Made by a program: the position numbers and the translations under genes
Shown: positions 8,390-14,517 of the stretch, in pieces
How positions within the stretch are numbered: position 1 is the stretch's first letter
Layout: each line of letters opens with the position of its first letter
Source of the DNA: CAYRGQ01 sp964444885
Lineage (GTDB): Bacteria > Bacteroidota > Bacteroidia > Sphingobacteriales > Sphingobacteriaceae
Direction of reading: 5' to 3'
Assembly: GCA_964444885.1 (NCBI GenBank)
Contig: CAYUIZ010000019.1
Location: forward strand, 1 to 34,921
DNA: 34,921 bases
The notes under the pieces: model-generated
Seen by the model: the letters and a program-made list of their open reading frames with translations, nothing else
The model's database searches: none
Told to the model about the DNA's origin: nothing

Positions 8390-8890
8390 ATGAGGATAAG
8401 GTGGAATCAATGTATTGGCGTTGTCCTGCTGTGGGGCTGTGTGGTATTTGGTGCCGTTGCACAAGACAGCCAAGCGGATCGCTTCGCCCGTATCGAGAAG
8501 GAGAAGAAAGCGTACATTACCAAACAGCTCGGCCTTAGCTCGGCCGAAGCGCAGGCGTTTTTCCCGGTCTACGACCAATACCGCACCGAGCTGACTATGC
8601 TGCAACGCGAGCGACGCCGCGTCAGGACGAGCGACAGCAACCAAGGAACGCCAAGGAGTGCCTTGCGCAACGAGCGCTTTCAGCACAATGCGGCACCCAA
8701 CCCCGACCGCGACATGATCGCCTTTGACGCCAAGCGGCTCGAATTGAAGAAAAACTACCGCAAACGCTTTGCCGAGTCGATTGGCGTGGCGCGCGCCTCC
8801 CAATTTTTCGAAGTTGAGGAGGAGTTTAACGAGTACCTGATGCGCCATCTTCGAAACCGCCAGCGCGGGCAACAGTCCGAGCGGCCGTAG
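8390..8890 (+). CDS. Spy/CpxP-like periplasmic protein, possible envelope sensor
   Basis: A 166-residue exported protein. The start is ATG 8390, or GTG 8387 overlapping the stop of the upstream gene. A signal peptide (RIRWNQ n-region, then VVLLWGCVVFGAVA) is cleaved near AVAQ-D. The mature part is a charged, helical protein with KAYITKQLGLSSAEAQAFFPVYDQYRTE, which resembles the LTxxQ helical-hairpin segment of Spy/CpxP/CnrX-type proteins, plus a very basic central segment. Translational overlap with the membrane partner gene indicates an operon with the ECF sigma factor. It may sense or buffer an envelope signal; the actual ligand is unknown. Confidence 0.6.
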   Translation: MRIRWNQCIGVVLLWGCVVFGAVAQDSQADRFARIEKEKKAYITKQLGLSSAEAQAFFPVYDQYRTELTMLQRERRRVRTSDSNQGTPRSALRNERFQHNAAPNPDRDMIAFDAKRLELKKNYRKRFAESIGVARASQFFEVEEEFNEYLMRHLRNRQRGQQSERP

Positions 8891-8965
8891 TCGCGTTGTT
8901 GTCTTCTACGTTCAAAAACCTGTTTCCCCATACGCGATTCCTATACAAAGCCTATCACACGCTCG

Positions 8966-8996
8966 TTGTAAAGGCGACTGATTTTCGGTAAATTTG
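8966..8996 (+). promoter_or_regulatory. Promoter of the class III aminotransferase gene
   Basis: TTG at 8966-8968, a 20-nt spacer, then TAAATTTG at 8989-8996, a complete Bacteroidota promoter. The ATG is at 9001, only 4 nt after the -7 box, so the transcript is predicted to be leaderless or nearly so. Confidence 0.75.
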
Positions 8997-9000
8997 CGTT

Positions 9001-10203
9001 ATGCTTAGCAATCGCCAACTCTTTCTGCTCAATACCGCGCAGACCTCCCATACTCCCCGACTGATCGAGATCGAACGCGCCGAAGGCGTGTATCTCTACG
9101 GACCCGACAACAAGCAATACATCGATCTGGTATCGGGCTTTGCCGTGAGCAACATTGGCCATCGCCATCCGAAGGTCATCGCGGCTATCCAAGATCAGCT
9201 GGAGCGCTATCTACACGTCACGGTTTACGGCGAATTCGTGCAGGCACCTCAAGTGGATCTGGCCACCAAACTGGTTTCGGTTCTCCCCGCTCAGCTCAAC
9301 TCGGTGTATTTCACCAACTCCGGCGCGGAGGCAACCGAGGGCGCCATGAAAATTGCGAAGCGCTACACCGGCCGCCGGGAGATTATAGCAGCCCAACAGG
9401 CCTACCACGGCAGCACGCAGGGCGCACTCAGCCTCATCGGCAATGCCGAATACCACCGCGCGTACGCACCCCTCCTGCCGGGCATCAGATTCATCCCCTA
9501 TAACGATGCAGAAGCCCTGCCGTCCATCACGACTGACACGGCGGCGGTTATCTTGGAAGCTGTACAAGGCGAAGCAGGAATACGCGTGCCAGACGTTGCC
9601 TACATGCAGGCGGTCCGCAAACGATGCGACGAAACGGGGACTTTACTGATTTTCGACGAAATACAGACCGGTTTCGGCCGTACGGGCAAACTGTTCGCGT
9701 TTGAACATTATGGCATCGTGCCCGACATCCTGCTGCTCGCCAAGGGCATGGGCGGCGGTATGCCGATCGGCGCGTTCATTGCGAATAAGGAGGTTATGGA
9801 CGTGATCAAGGATAATCCCATGCTCGGGCATATCACTACGTTTGGTGGCCACCCGGTGAGCTGCGCGGCGGCATTGGCCTCTTTGAACGTGATTGTGGAT
9901 GAAGGCTTGCCCACCAAGGTCGACGAAAAAGCAGCCATCTTCCGGCGCGAGCTCCAGCATCCGGCCATTCGGGAAATCCGAGGCTTGGGCCTGATGATGT
10001 GCCTGCAGCTCGACCGTTTTGAACAAGTAGAGCAGGTCAGCCGCTATGCTGCAGTCCATGGCGTTATTATCGACTGGTTTTTGCATTGCGAAACAGCCCT
10101 ACGCATCGCACCGCCGCTGACCATCTCCGAAGAAGCCATTAAAGAAGCCTGTGCGGTTATCCGCCGTGGACTCGACTCACTATCCGATCCGACTGATCCG
10201 TAA
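9001..10203 (+). CDS. Class III PLP-dependent aminotransferase (ArgD/GabT-like)
   Basis: A 400-residue fold-type I aminotransferase. Conserved landmarks are the DLVSGFAVSNIGHRHPKV opening, FTNSGAEATEGAMKIAKRYTGRREI (phosphate cradle), AYHGSTQGALS, the VILEAVQGEAGI strand, LLIFDEIQTGFGRTGKLFA with the PLP-binding aspartate, and the Schiff-base lysine in LLAKGMGGGMPIGAFIA. The length is typical for acetylornithine or 4-aminobutyrate aminotransferases, but the amino donor cannot be assigned by sight. No arg genes are adjacent. ATG 9001 is chosen because it gives the conserved N-terminus (SNRQLFLLNTAQTS), even though it almost abuts the promoter. It converges with hpf. Confidence 0.9.
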   Translation: MLSNRQLFLLNTAQTSHTPRLIEIERAEGVYLYGPDNKQYIDLVSGFAVSNIGHRHPKVIAAIQDQLERYLHVTVYGEFVQAPQVDLATKLVSVLPAQLNSVYFTNSGAEATEGAMKIAKRYTGRREIIAAQQAYHGSTQGALSLIGNAEYHRAYAPLLPGIRFIPYNDAEALPSITTDTAAVILEAVQGEAGIRVPDVAYMQAVRKRCDETGTLLIFDEIQTGFGRTGKLFAFEHYGIVPDILLLAKGMGGGMPIGAFIANKEVMDVIKDNPMLGHITTFGGHPVSCAAALASLNVIVDEGLPTKVDEKAAIFRRELQHPAIREIRGLGLMMCLQLDRFEQVEQVSRYAAVHGVIIDWFLHCETALRIAPPLTISEEAIKEACAVIRRGLDSLSDPTDP

Positions 10204-10233
10204 AAAAACCGGCGCTCATCTTCTGAACGCCGG
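10203..10233 (-). terminator. Terminator between hpf and the aminotransferase gene
   Basis: Read on the - strand, CCGGCG (10233-10228) pairs with CGCCGG (10214-10209) around a 13-nt loop. Seven T residues follow (A-run 10202-10208 on the + strand). It terminates the rpsU-xer-hpf transcript and may also slow convergent transcription. Confidence 0.75.
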
Positions 10234-10258
10234 CTCCTTACTATCTTATGTGTATGCC

Positions 10259-10600
10259 TTAAAACTGCTCTATGGTGGCAAGCACTTCCTTGTGGCTACT
10301 TGCCTTGGTTCGGGTTTTGGTTTTGTGTTTGTTGATCTGCCGACGCAGGGATTCCACGGCGAGGTCAGTAGCCTCCTCAAAGGATTTTGCCTGCGCTTTA
10401 GCAAAAAGCTGGTTTCCTGGAATGTTTAACTTGAACTCCGTCACCTTATTCGCCTCGTCTTCCACGTTTTCAATCTTAAGGTAACATTCCCCGTCGATGA
10501 TTTGGTCAAAAAACTGGTCAAGTTTATCCATACGTTTCTGGATAAACTGGATGAGCTTCCGGTCCGCGTCGAACCTAATCGATTGCACAGTAATGTTCAT
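10259..10600 (-). CDS. hpf: Ribosome hibernation promoting factor (HPF/RaiA family, short form)
   Basis: A 113-residue protein starting MNITVQSIRFDADRKLIQFI, with a single sigma-54 modulation/S30AE domain (beta-alpha-beta-beta-beta-alpha) over about residues 2-95. A short lysine-rich tail follows. It has no C-terminal dimerisation domain, so it is the short HPF/YfiA type. It binds the decoding centre of the 30S subunit in stationary phase. The start is supported by a strong AGGAGG 5 nt upstream of the ATG, unusual for Bacteroidota, which rarely use Shine-Dalgarno sequences. It lies 14 bp after the xerC stop in the same direction, a cluster common in this phylum (rpsU-xer-hpf). Confidence 0.92.
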   Translation of the reverse strand: MNITVQSIRFDADRKLIQFIQKRMDKLDQFFDQIIDGECYLKIENVEDEANKVTEFKLNIPGNQLFAKAQAKSFEEATDLAVESLRRQINKHKTKTRTKASSHKEVLATIEQF

Positions 10601-10614
10601 TTTTCCTCCTTTTT

Positions 10615-11496
10615 TTAAGCTTTTGGATGTGCTTGGTTATAAATGGATTTTAATCTTTCCACGGAATTATGGGTATACACCTGCGTCGCTGCCAAACCGG
10701 CATGGCCCAATAACTCTTTGATTGCGTTGAGGTCGGCCCCTTTATTGAGCAACGCGGTAGCAAAGGTATGCCTCAACACGTGGGGGCTCTTTTTTTGTTG
10801 TACGGAAAGCATACTCAAGTACTTGGTGACGATGCGATAAATTAATTTCGGATAGCCCTGCTTGCCTTCTTTAGTAACGATCAAGGGCGTTGGTTTGTTG
10901 TCCGGAAAGCTTGATTTTTTTTTATCGACATAATGCTTGTACACCGCCAGCAGGGTGCTGGTCATGGGTACGAGTCGTTCCTTGCTGCGCTTTCCCAGCA
11001 CCCGTATGGTGCGCTGGAAGGAATCGACGTCCGATTCGTGTACAGCGAGCAACTCAGCCAGTCGAATCCCCGTTCCGAACAGCAGTTCGATGACCAAACG
11101 GTCGCGCAGTCCCTCAAAATCATCGCCAAATGCATTTGATGTGTCCAACATCGCGCAGAGCTTGCTTTCCTCCACCACGACAGGCAGGCGCTTGGGTGTC
11201 TTCATCGCCTTGACTAAGGACATCGGATTGTGTACGGCTAGGCCTTCGCGCAATAAGAATTTGTAAAAAGTACGCAGGGCAGATATGGCGCGGTTGACGC
11301 TACTGCCTTTCCTGCCTGCCTCGGACAGGTTGGCTAGGTAGCTCCGGACGTGGCGGTGCCCCACTTCGTCCACCGGAATTTCATGCGTAGCCAGGTAATC
11401 GGCAAAATCGGTCACTTCCCGCTGGTACGCGACGACCGTGTGAGGCGAGTATCGCTTCTCAAAAGACAAAAAACGAATAAACCGGTCTATAAACAT
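10615..11496 (-). CDS. xerC: Tyrosine recombinase XerC/XerD family
   Basis: A 293-residue tyrosine recombinase. The N-terminal SAM-like core-binding domain covers about residues 1-85 (FIDRFIRFLSFEKRYSPHTVVAYQREVTDF). The catalytic domain has the full set R (GTGIRLAELLAV), HVLRHTFAT, LLGHAGL and the nucleophile tyrosine in VYTHNS. With its partner it resolves chromosome dimers at dif. ATG 11496 is preferred over the in-frame TTG at 11499. The gene sits between rpsU and hpf, a conserved housekeeping neighbourhood, which argues for a true Xer protein rather than a mobile-element integrase. Whether it is XerC or XerD cannot be decided here. Confidence 0.9.
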   Translation of the reverse strand: MFIDRFIRFLSFEKRYSPHTVVAYQREVTDFADYLATHEIPVDEVGHRHVRSYLANLSEAGRKGSSVNRAISALRTFYKFLLREGLAVHNPMSLVKAMKTPKRLPVVVEESKLCAMLDTSNAFGDDFEGLRDRLVIELLFGTGIRLAELLAVHESDVDSFQRTIRVLGKRSKERLVPMTSTLLAVYKHYVDKKKSSFPDNKPTPLIVTKEGKQGYPKLIYRIVTKYLSMLSVQQKKSPHVLRHTFATALLNKGADLNAIKELLGHAGLAATQVYTHNSVERLKSIYNQAHPKA

Positions 11497-11588
11497 CAAA
11501 AACTATTTGCATATTACCCAAAGGTGAATATACAAATAGTTTCCGAATCGGGGTAACAAAACCCCGGAGATATTTTAAAGCAAAATGC

Positions 11589-11780
11589 TTAAACCGGCTC
11601 TTGGTTCAAACTTTGCTTGTAAATAGCTTTTTTGCGTTGCGTACGACGGGCTACGGATTTCTTCTCGTAAGCCTGACGTGCACGGAGTTCCCTCAACACA
11701 CCCGTTTTCTCGAATTTCTTCTTGAAACGCTTCAAGGCGCGATCCAACGACTCACCGTCCTTTACATTGATAATAATCAT
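11589..11780 (-). CDS. rpsU: 30S ribosomal protein S21
   Basis: A 63-residue basic protein with the S21 sequence (IINVKDGESLDRALKRFKKK, then ARRTQRKKAIYKQ). It binds the 30S platform near the anti-Shine-Dalgarno region. Size and start agree with the Bacteroidota family. It has its own promoter 45 nt upstream and is followed by xerC and hpf in the same direction. Confidence 0.97.
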   Translation of the reverse strand: MIIINVKDGESLDRALKRFKKKFEKTGVLRELRARQAYEKKSVARRTQRKKAIYKQSLNQEPV

Positions 11781-11823
11781 AGTTCTTTAAATACCCCCTT
11801 CCGTACACTTTTTCAGTGGACTG

Positions 11824-11855
11824 CAAAGGTAGGTATTTTGAACAAAACCGCAAAA
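11824..11855 (-). promoter_or_regulatory. Promoter of the rpsU-xerC-hpf unit
   Basis: On the - strand, TTTTG (11855-11851), a 19-nt spacer and TACCTTTG (11831-11824) form a near-perfect Bacteroidota promoter. It lies just outside the 3' end of the HAD phosphatase gene. The leader is about 40 nt. Confidence 0.8.
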
Positions 11856-11861
11856 TGATTT

Positions 11862-12494
11862 TTACAGCAATCCGCGTCGCGCCAGCAGCTCGGGCAGGGT
11901 ATCTGGTGCCGTCAGCAGCTCGGCGTTCATGCCCAGTTGCACGGCGGTGGCGACATGCTGCGGGCTGTCGTCGATAAATAAGGTTTCTTGCGGCACAAGG
12001 CCATGGGCGTCGAGTACATGGCTGAAGATGTCCGCATCCGGCTTGCGCATACCCATGAGGTGCGAATAATAATCCTTTTCGAAATAGTCGGCGTAGTTGT
12101 CTAGGCCGTGGACGTCCTTCAGATGGTTGACAATCCATTGGTAATGAATCTCGTTGTTGTTGCTCAGCAAAAATACGCGGTATTGGCCATGTAGCTTCTG
12201 AAGCAAGTCGTGATGCCCGTCGCGCACACCAATCAGCAAGGCATTCCACGCTTGGTCAATCTGCTGGTCGGTCAGATCCGGGCGCGACGCGACTTCGCGT
12301 ATGCGTTTGCGAAAATCCGCCGCCGAGATATCGCCCCGGTCAAAAGCATCAAATACGTCGTCTTGCGCCAAGTGTCCATAAAAGCGCTCCACGTCTGGCA
12401 CCCCCAAATCGGTGAATGCACGCTGGGCCCGGATAAAGTCGATGGAGAAAAGCACATTGCCATAGTCGAGTATGATGTTCTTGATATTTTCCAT
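11862..12494 (-). CDS. HAD-superfamily phosphatase (YihX-like)
   Basis: A 210-residue HAD hydrolase. Motif I is ILDYGNVLF with the nucleophile Asp near residue 9; the usual second Asp two residues on is glycine, as in YihX-type sugar-phosphate phosphatases. A helical cap follows. Motif II is FLLSNNNEIH, the conserved lysine is in GMRKPDADIF, and motif IV is FIDDSPQHV. The likely reaction is dephosphorylation of a small phosphorylated metabolite; the substrate is unknown. ATG 12494, preceded by AAAGGAAAT, is preferred over a TTG 24 nt upstream. It is transcribed away from the tRNA gene. Confidence 0.87.
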   Translation of the reverse strand: MENIKNIILDYGNVLFSIDFIRAQRAFTDLGVPDVERFYGHLAQDDVFDAFDRGDISAADFRKRIREVASRPDLTDQQIDQAWNALLIGVRDGHHDLLQKLHGQYRVFLLSNNNEIHYQWIVNHLKDVHGLDNYADYFEKDYYSHLMGMRKPDADIFSHVLDAHGLVPQETLFIDDSPQHVATAVQLGMNAELLTAPDTLPELLARRGLL

Positions 12495-12559
12495 AAATAT
12501 TTCCTTTATTGCCTGCAAATATGTAAAATTGCATCCGCAAAACCATGAGTTTTGCCCCT

Positions 12560-12633
12560 GCGCCTATAGCTCAGTTGGTTAGAGTAGAAGACTCATAATC
12601 TTTTGGTCCCTGGTTCGAGCCCAGGTGGGCGCA
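12560..12633 (+). tRNA. tRNA with CAU anticodon (probably elongator tRNA-Met)
   Basis: The cloverleaf folds fully. The acceptor stem is GCGCCTA with TGGGCGC. The D-arm is GCTC/GAGT. The anticodon stem is GAAGA/TCTTT with loop CTCATAA, anticodon CAT at 12594-12596. The T-arm is CCTGG/CCAGG with loop TTCGAGC. The discriminator is A12633 and CCA is not encoded, as usual in this phylum. CAU could mean elongator Met or lysidine-modified Ile2; the missing initiator features and the GCGCCTATAGC start favour elongator Met. Its 3' half is the integration target of the downstream island, yet the tRNA remains complete. Confidence 0.93.
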
Positions 12634-12676
12634 CAAATCGAAAAGACCCCTTTTGTGGGTCTTTTTTCGTTGATAT
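12608..12676 (+). repeat. attL: tRNA 3' end plus terminator, direct repeat with 27055-27123
   Basis: The 69-nt segment from CCCTGGTTCGAGCCCAGG to GTTGATAT recurs at 27055-27123 with two differences (12640 G to A, 12668 C to T). The first 32 nt are identical. It covers the T-arm and acceptor 3' strand of the tRNA and the terminator hairpin behind it. An integrase gene lies just inside, which is the classical layout of an attL site. Confidence 0.88.
12640..12667 (+). terminator. tRNA terminator
   Basis: AAAAGACCC (12641-12649) pairs with GGGTCTTTT (12657-12665) over a 7-nt loop and continues as a T-run. It lies 7 nt after the tRNA and is copied along with each att repeat. Confidence 0.85.
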
Positions 12677-12715
12677 AAGCTGGGCGAGAAGCCTGTCCCG
12701 AGCGCAGACTCGGGA

Positions 12716-12742
12716 AGCCCAGGTGGGCGCACAAATCGAAAA
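12716..12742 (+). repeat. Second, partial copy of the att core
   Basis: AGCCCAGGTGGGCGC plus ACAAATCGAAAA repeats the tRNA acceptor end and its 3' flank (12618-12644) without any tRNA upstream part. It is followed by a different terminator. This looks like a remnant of a separate integration or the end of an older attP. Confidence 0.75.
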
Positions 12743-12775
12743 AGTCGTTTTTCCGCAAGGGAAAACGGCTTTTTT
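12739..12775 (+). terminator. Strong hairpin terminator after the partial att copy
   Basis: A 16-bp stem (12739-12754 with 12759-12774, two G-U pairs) is closed by a GCAA tetraloop and ends in a T-run. It insulates the integrase gene from tRNA transcription. Confidence 0.85.
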
Positions 12776-12863
12776 CGTTTCTTAGGGCACTTTAGGGACA
12801 TCTGTCCTACGCCGAATCGGATACTCCGAAACGACGTGACTTGCATAGATTTTTGTTGAACTT

Positions 12864-12904
12864 CACGTAAAAGTGTTACAAATGTGTTACAGCCCTTTTA
12901 CGTG
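12864..12904. promoter_or_regulatory. Inverted repeat with internal direct repeats ahead of the integrase
   Basis: CACGTAAAAG (12864-12873) and CTTTTACGTG (12895-12904) are perfect 10-bp inverted repeats. Between them GTGTTACA occurs twice in direct order (12873-12880 and 12884-12891, 11-bp period). The structure ends 17 nt before the integrase ATG. It is a candidate for integrase arm-type binding sites or for an excisionase/repressor operator. Confidence 0.6.
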
Positions 12905-12921
12905 CCAATTTCGAAAGAACT

Positions 12922-14223
12922 ATGGCAACCGTTAGTGCAAAGGTGTTCGAGCATCACAAAAAAGCTGATGGCACCTACAATGTGAAAATTTGTGTGCAAC
13001 ACAAAAGATTAAGAAAGTATCTTGACACAACTCATTTCGTTGTTAGGAAACAATTAACCAAAGACTTTAAAGTCAAAGACCCGTTTATCGCCGACAAGGT
13101 CGAGAAGCAGCTTAGGGATTATCGAAAGATGATTAGTGAGCTTGACGAACGACTGGATTATTTTACCGCGGAATCCCTGCGTGATTACCTGCGTGACAAA
13201 GATGAGGATATCGACTTCATCAAATTTTGCGACCAACACATCGAACGCCTAAGAAAAGAAGGTCGAACCGGAACCGCAAACAACCACCGGAAAATCCGCA
13301 ACAGTCTGGTCGATTATTTCAACCGGACTTCCGTTTCCATCAAGGAGATTAACTCCAATATGCTGATGGCATATGAACGTTATATGCGGTCAGAAAGGAC
13401 AATGACACGCATCAACCAATTGGGAAATAAAGTAACTACGAAAGAAAAAGGATTGTCCGATAGTGGACTGCACAACCAGATGCGTGACCTGCGAACATTG
13501 TTCAATGCCGCGCGTGAGTTCTACAACAATGAAGACCTCGGCATCTACCGCATCAAACATTATCCGTTCAAAAAGTACAAGGGTGGTTCCCCACCCCTCA
13601 CCAAGAAAAGAAACAATACACTTGAACAGGTGCTGGCCATCCGCGATTGCGTAACCAAACCCCGAAGCCGTGCAGAATTGGCTAAGGAACTTTATATGCT
13701 TTCGTTCTACCTTTGTGGCATAAATGCCGTAGACCTGTATCAAATAACAGAACGTGACATTAGAAACGGACGTTTAGACTATAATCGTTCCAAGACACAG
13801 GGCAAACGTAAGGATAATGCCTTTATCAGTATTAAGATTGTCGATGAAGCCAAGCCTTTATTGGAAAAATATTTAGGCAAATTGCGTGAACGCTATTCAA
13901 GTGCCAATGCCCTTAATTGGGCATTATGTAAAGGCATGGAGCAATTACGCAAGTTGACTGGCATACCCGAACTAACTTTGTATTGGGCGAGACACACATT
14001 TGCGAACACGGCGAGGAACGATTGTCGTATGAGCAAAGATGATATAGCCCTTGCGCTCAACCATGTCGATGAGGGTAACCGGACAACTGATATTTATATT
14101 GCGAAAGACTGGAAGATTGTGGACGACGTACAGCGGAAAGTCATTGCGCAGTTTAGAAAAGTCGAAATCAAGGTGATGAAGAAAACACAAAAAGAGGACA
14201 AAACAGAGCGCATCGCTGCCTAA
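12922..14223 (+). CDS. int: Tyrosine site-specific integrase of the tRNA island
   Basis: A 433-residue Bacteroidota phage-type integrase. An N-terminal arm-binding beta domain covers about residues 1-90. A SAM-like core-binding domain (about 100-215) begins at DFIKFCDQHIERLRKEGRTGTANNHRKIRNSL. The catalytic domain (about 225-410) has YWARHTFANTA (Arg357, His358), LNHVDEGN (His381) and the nucleophile Tyr392 in TDIYIAKDW. Two features depart from the classic set: the first catalytic arginine position reads LCGINAVDL (no Arg after Gly), and the HxxR histidine is tyrosine. Relatives such as IntDOT-type recombinases also lack the first Arg. The gene lies just inside attL and reads into the island. 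Confidence 0.9.
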   Translation: MATVSAKVFEHHKKADGTYNVKICVQHKRLRKYLDTTHFVVRKQLTKDFKVKDPFIADKVEKQLRDYRKMISELDERLDYFTAESLRDYLRDKDEDIDFIKFCDQHIERLRKEGRTGTANNHRKIRNSLVDYFNRTSVSIKEINSNMLMAYERYMRSERTMTRINQLGNKVTTKEKGLSDSGLHNQMRDLRTLFNAAREFYNNEDLGIYRIKHYPFKKYKGGSPPLTKKRNNTLEQVLAIRDCVTKPRSRAELAKELYMLSFYLCGINAVDLYQITERDIRNGRLDYNRSKTQGKRKDNAFISIKIVDEAKPLLEKYLGKLRERYSSANALNWALCKGMEQLRKLTGIPELTLYWARHTFANTARNDCRMSKDDIALALNHVDEGNRTTDIYIAKDWKIVDDVQRKVIAQFRKVEIKVMKKTQKEDKTERIAA

Positions 14224-14241
14224 TAAGCGTAACCGAGTTAC

Positions 14242-14259
14242 ATGAGGAATTAACCTCAT
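14242..14259 (+). terminator. Small hairpin after the integrase gene
   Basis: ATGAGG-AATTAA-CCTCAT forms a 6-bp hairpin 19 nt after the integrase stop and is followed by A+T-rich sequence. It is a weak terminator or RNA processing site. Confidence 0.4.
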
Positions 14260-14296
14260 ATAATTCATTTTAAATATTTTAAAAAAGTAAATTTGA

Positions 14297-14455
14297 TTGA
14301 TTACGAGAACTGTAATTTGGTTTTTTATTACCTGTATCATTGCAACATTTGGATATTTTGCTTCGTTGAGCATGAAAAATCCATGGCCGGGCTACGCGGT
14401 GGCTTTTGGTGTCTGGGCGGTTTTTATATGGACGACAACGAAGCCGAAGAGATAA
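14297..14455 (+). CDS. Small two-helix membrane protein (52 aa), TTG start
   Basis: A short open frame between integrase and CHAT gene encodes 52 residues with two clear hydrophobic segments. The first is about residues 4-24 (RTVIWFFITCIIATFGYFAS); the second is about 33-46 (GYAVAFGVWAVFIW). A turn containing NPWPGY separates them, and the tail is basic (KPKR). The charge pattern predicts a helical hairpin. The frame is closed by a stop at 14294 and has no ATG before 14372, so TTG 14297 is the only start that includes the first helix. A 27-residue version from ATG 14372 would hold only one helix. No known family is recognised; the coding assignment rests on the transmembrane pattern. Confidence 0.5.
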   Translation: MITRTVIWFFITCIIATFGYFASLSMKNPWPGYAVAFGVWAVFIWTTTKPKR

Positions 14456-14474
14456 AGGCTTATTAAGTGAAGTG

Positions 14475-14505
14475 TTTGTAAAACAGCGTAAATTATGTTA
14501 TTTTG
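14475..14505 (+). promoter_or_regulatory. Promoter of the CHAT gene
   Basis: TTTG at 14475-14478, a 20-nt spacer and TATTTTG at 14499-14505 resemble the housekeeping Bacteroidota promoter, with a one-base-shorter -7 box. The ATG at 14518 is 12 nt further on. A TTG at 14503 that would extend the gene lies inside the -7 box. Confidence 0.5.
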
Positions 14506-14517
14506 GTCAAATTCATT

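Noticed and set aside
10615..11496. Integrase of a mobile element
   Set aside because: The rpsU-xer-hpf arrangement and full Xer motif set indicate a housekeeping recombinase; no att repeats flank it.
12571..12846. 91-codon - strand open frame over the tRNA
   Set aside because: It is translated tRNA, att and terminator sequence; the same artefact appears at 28267-28521.
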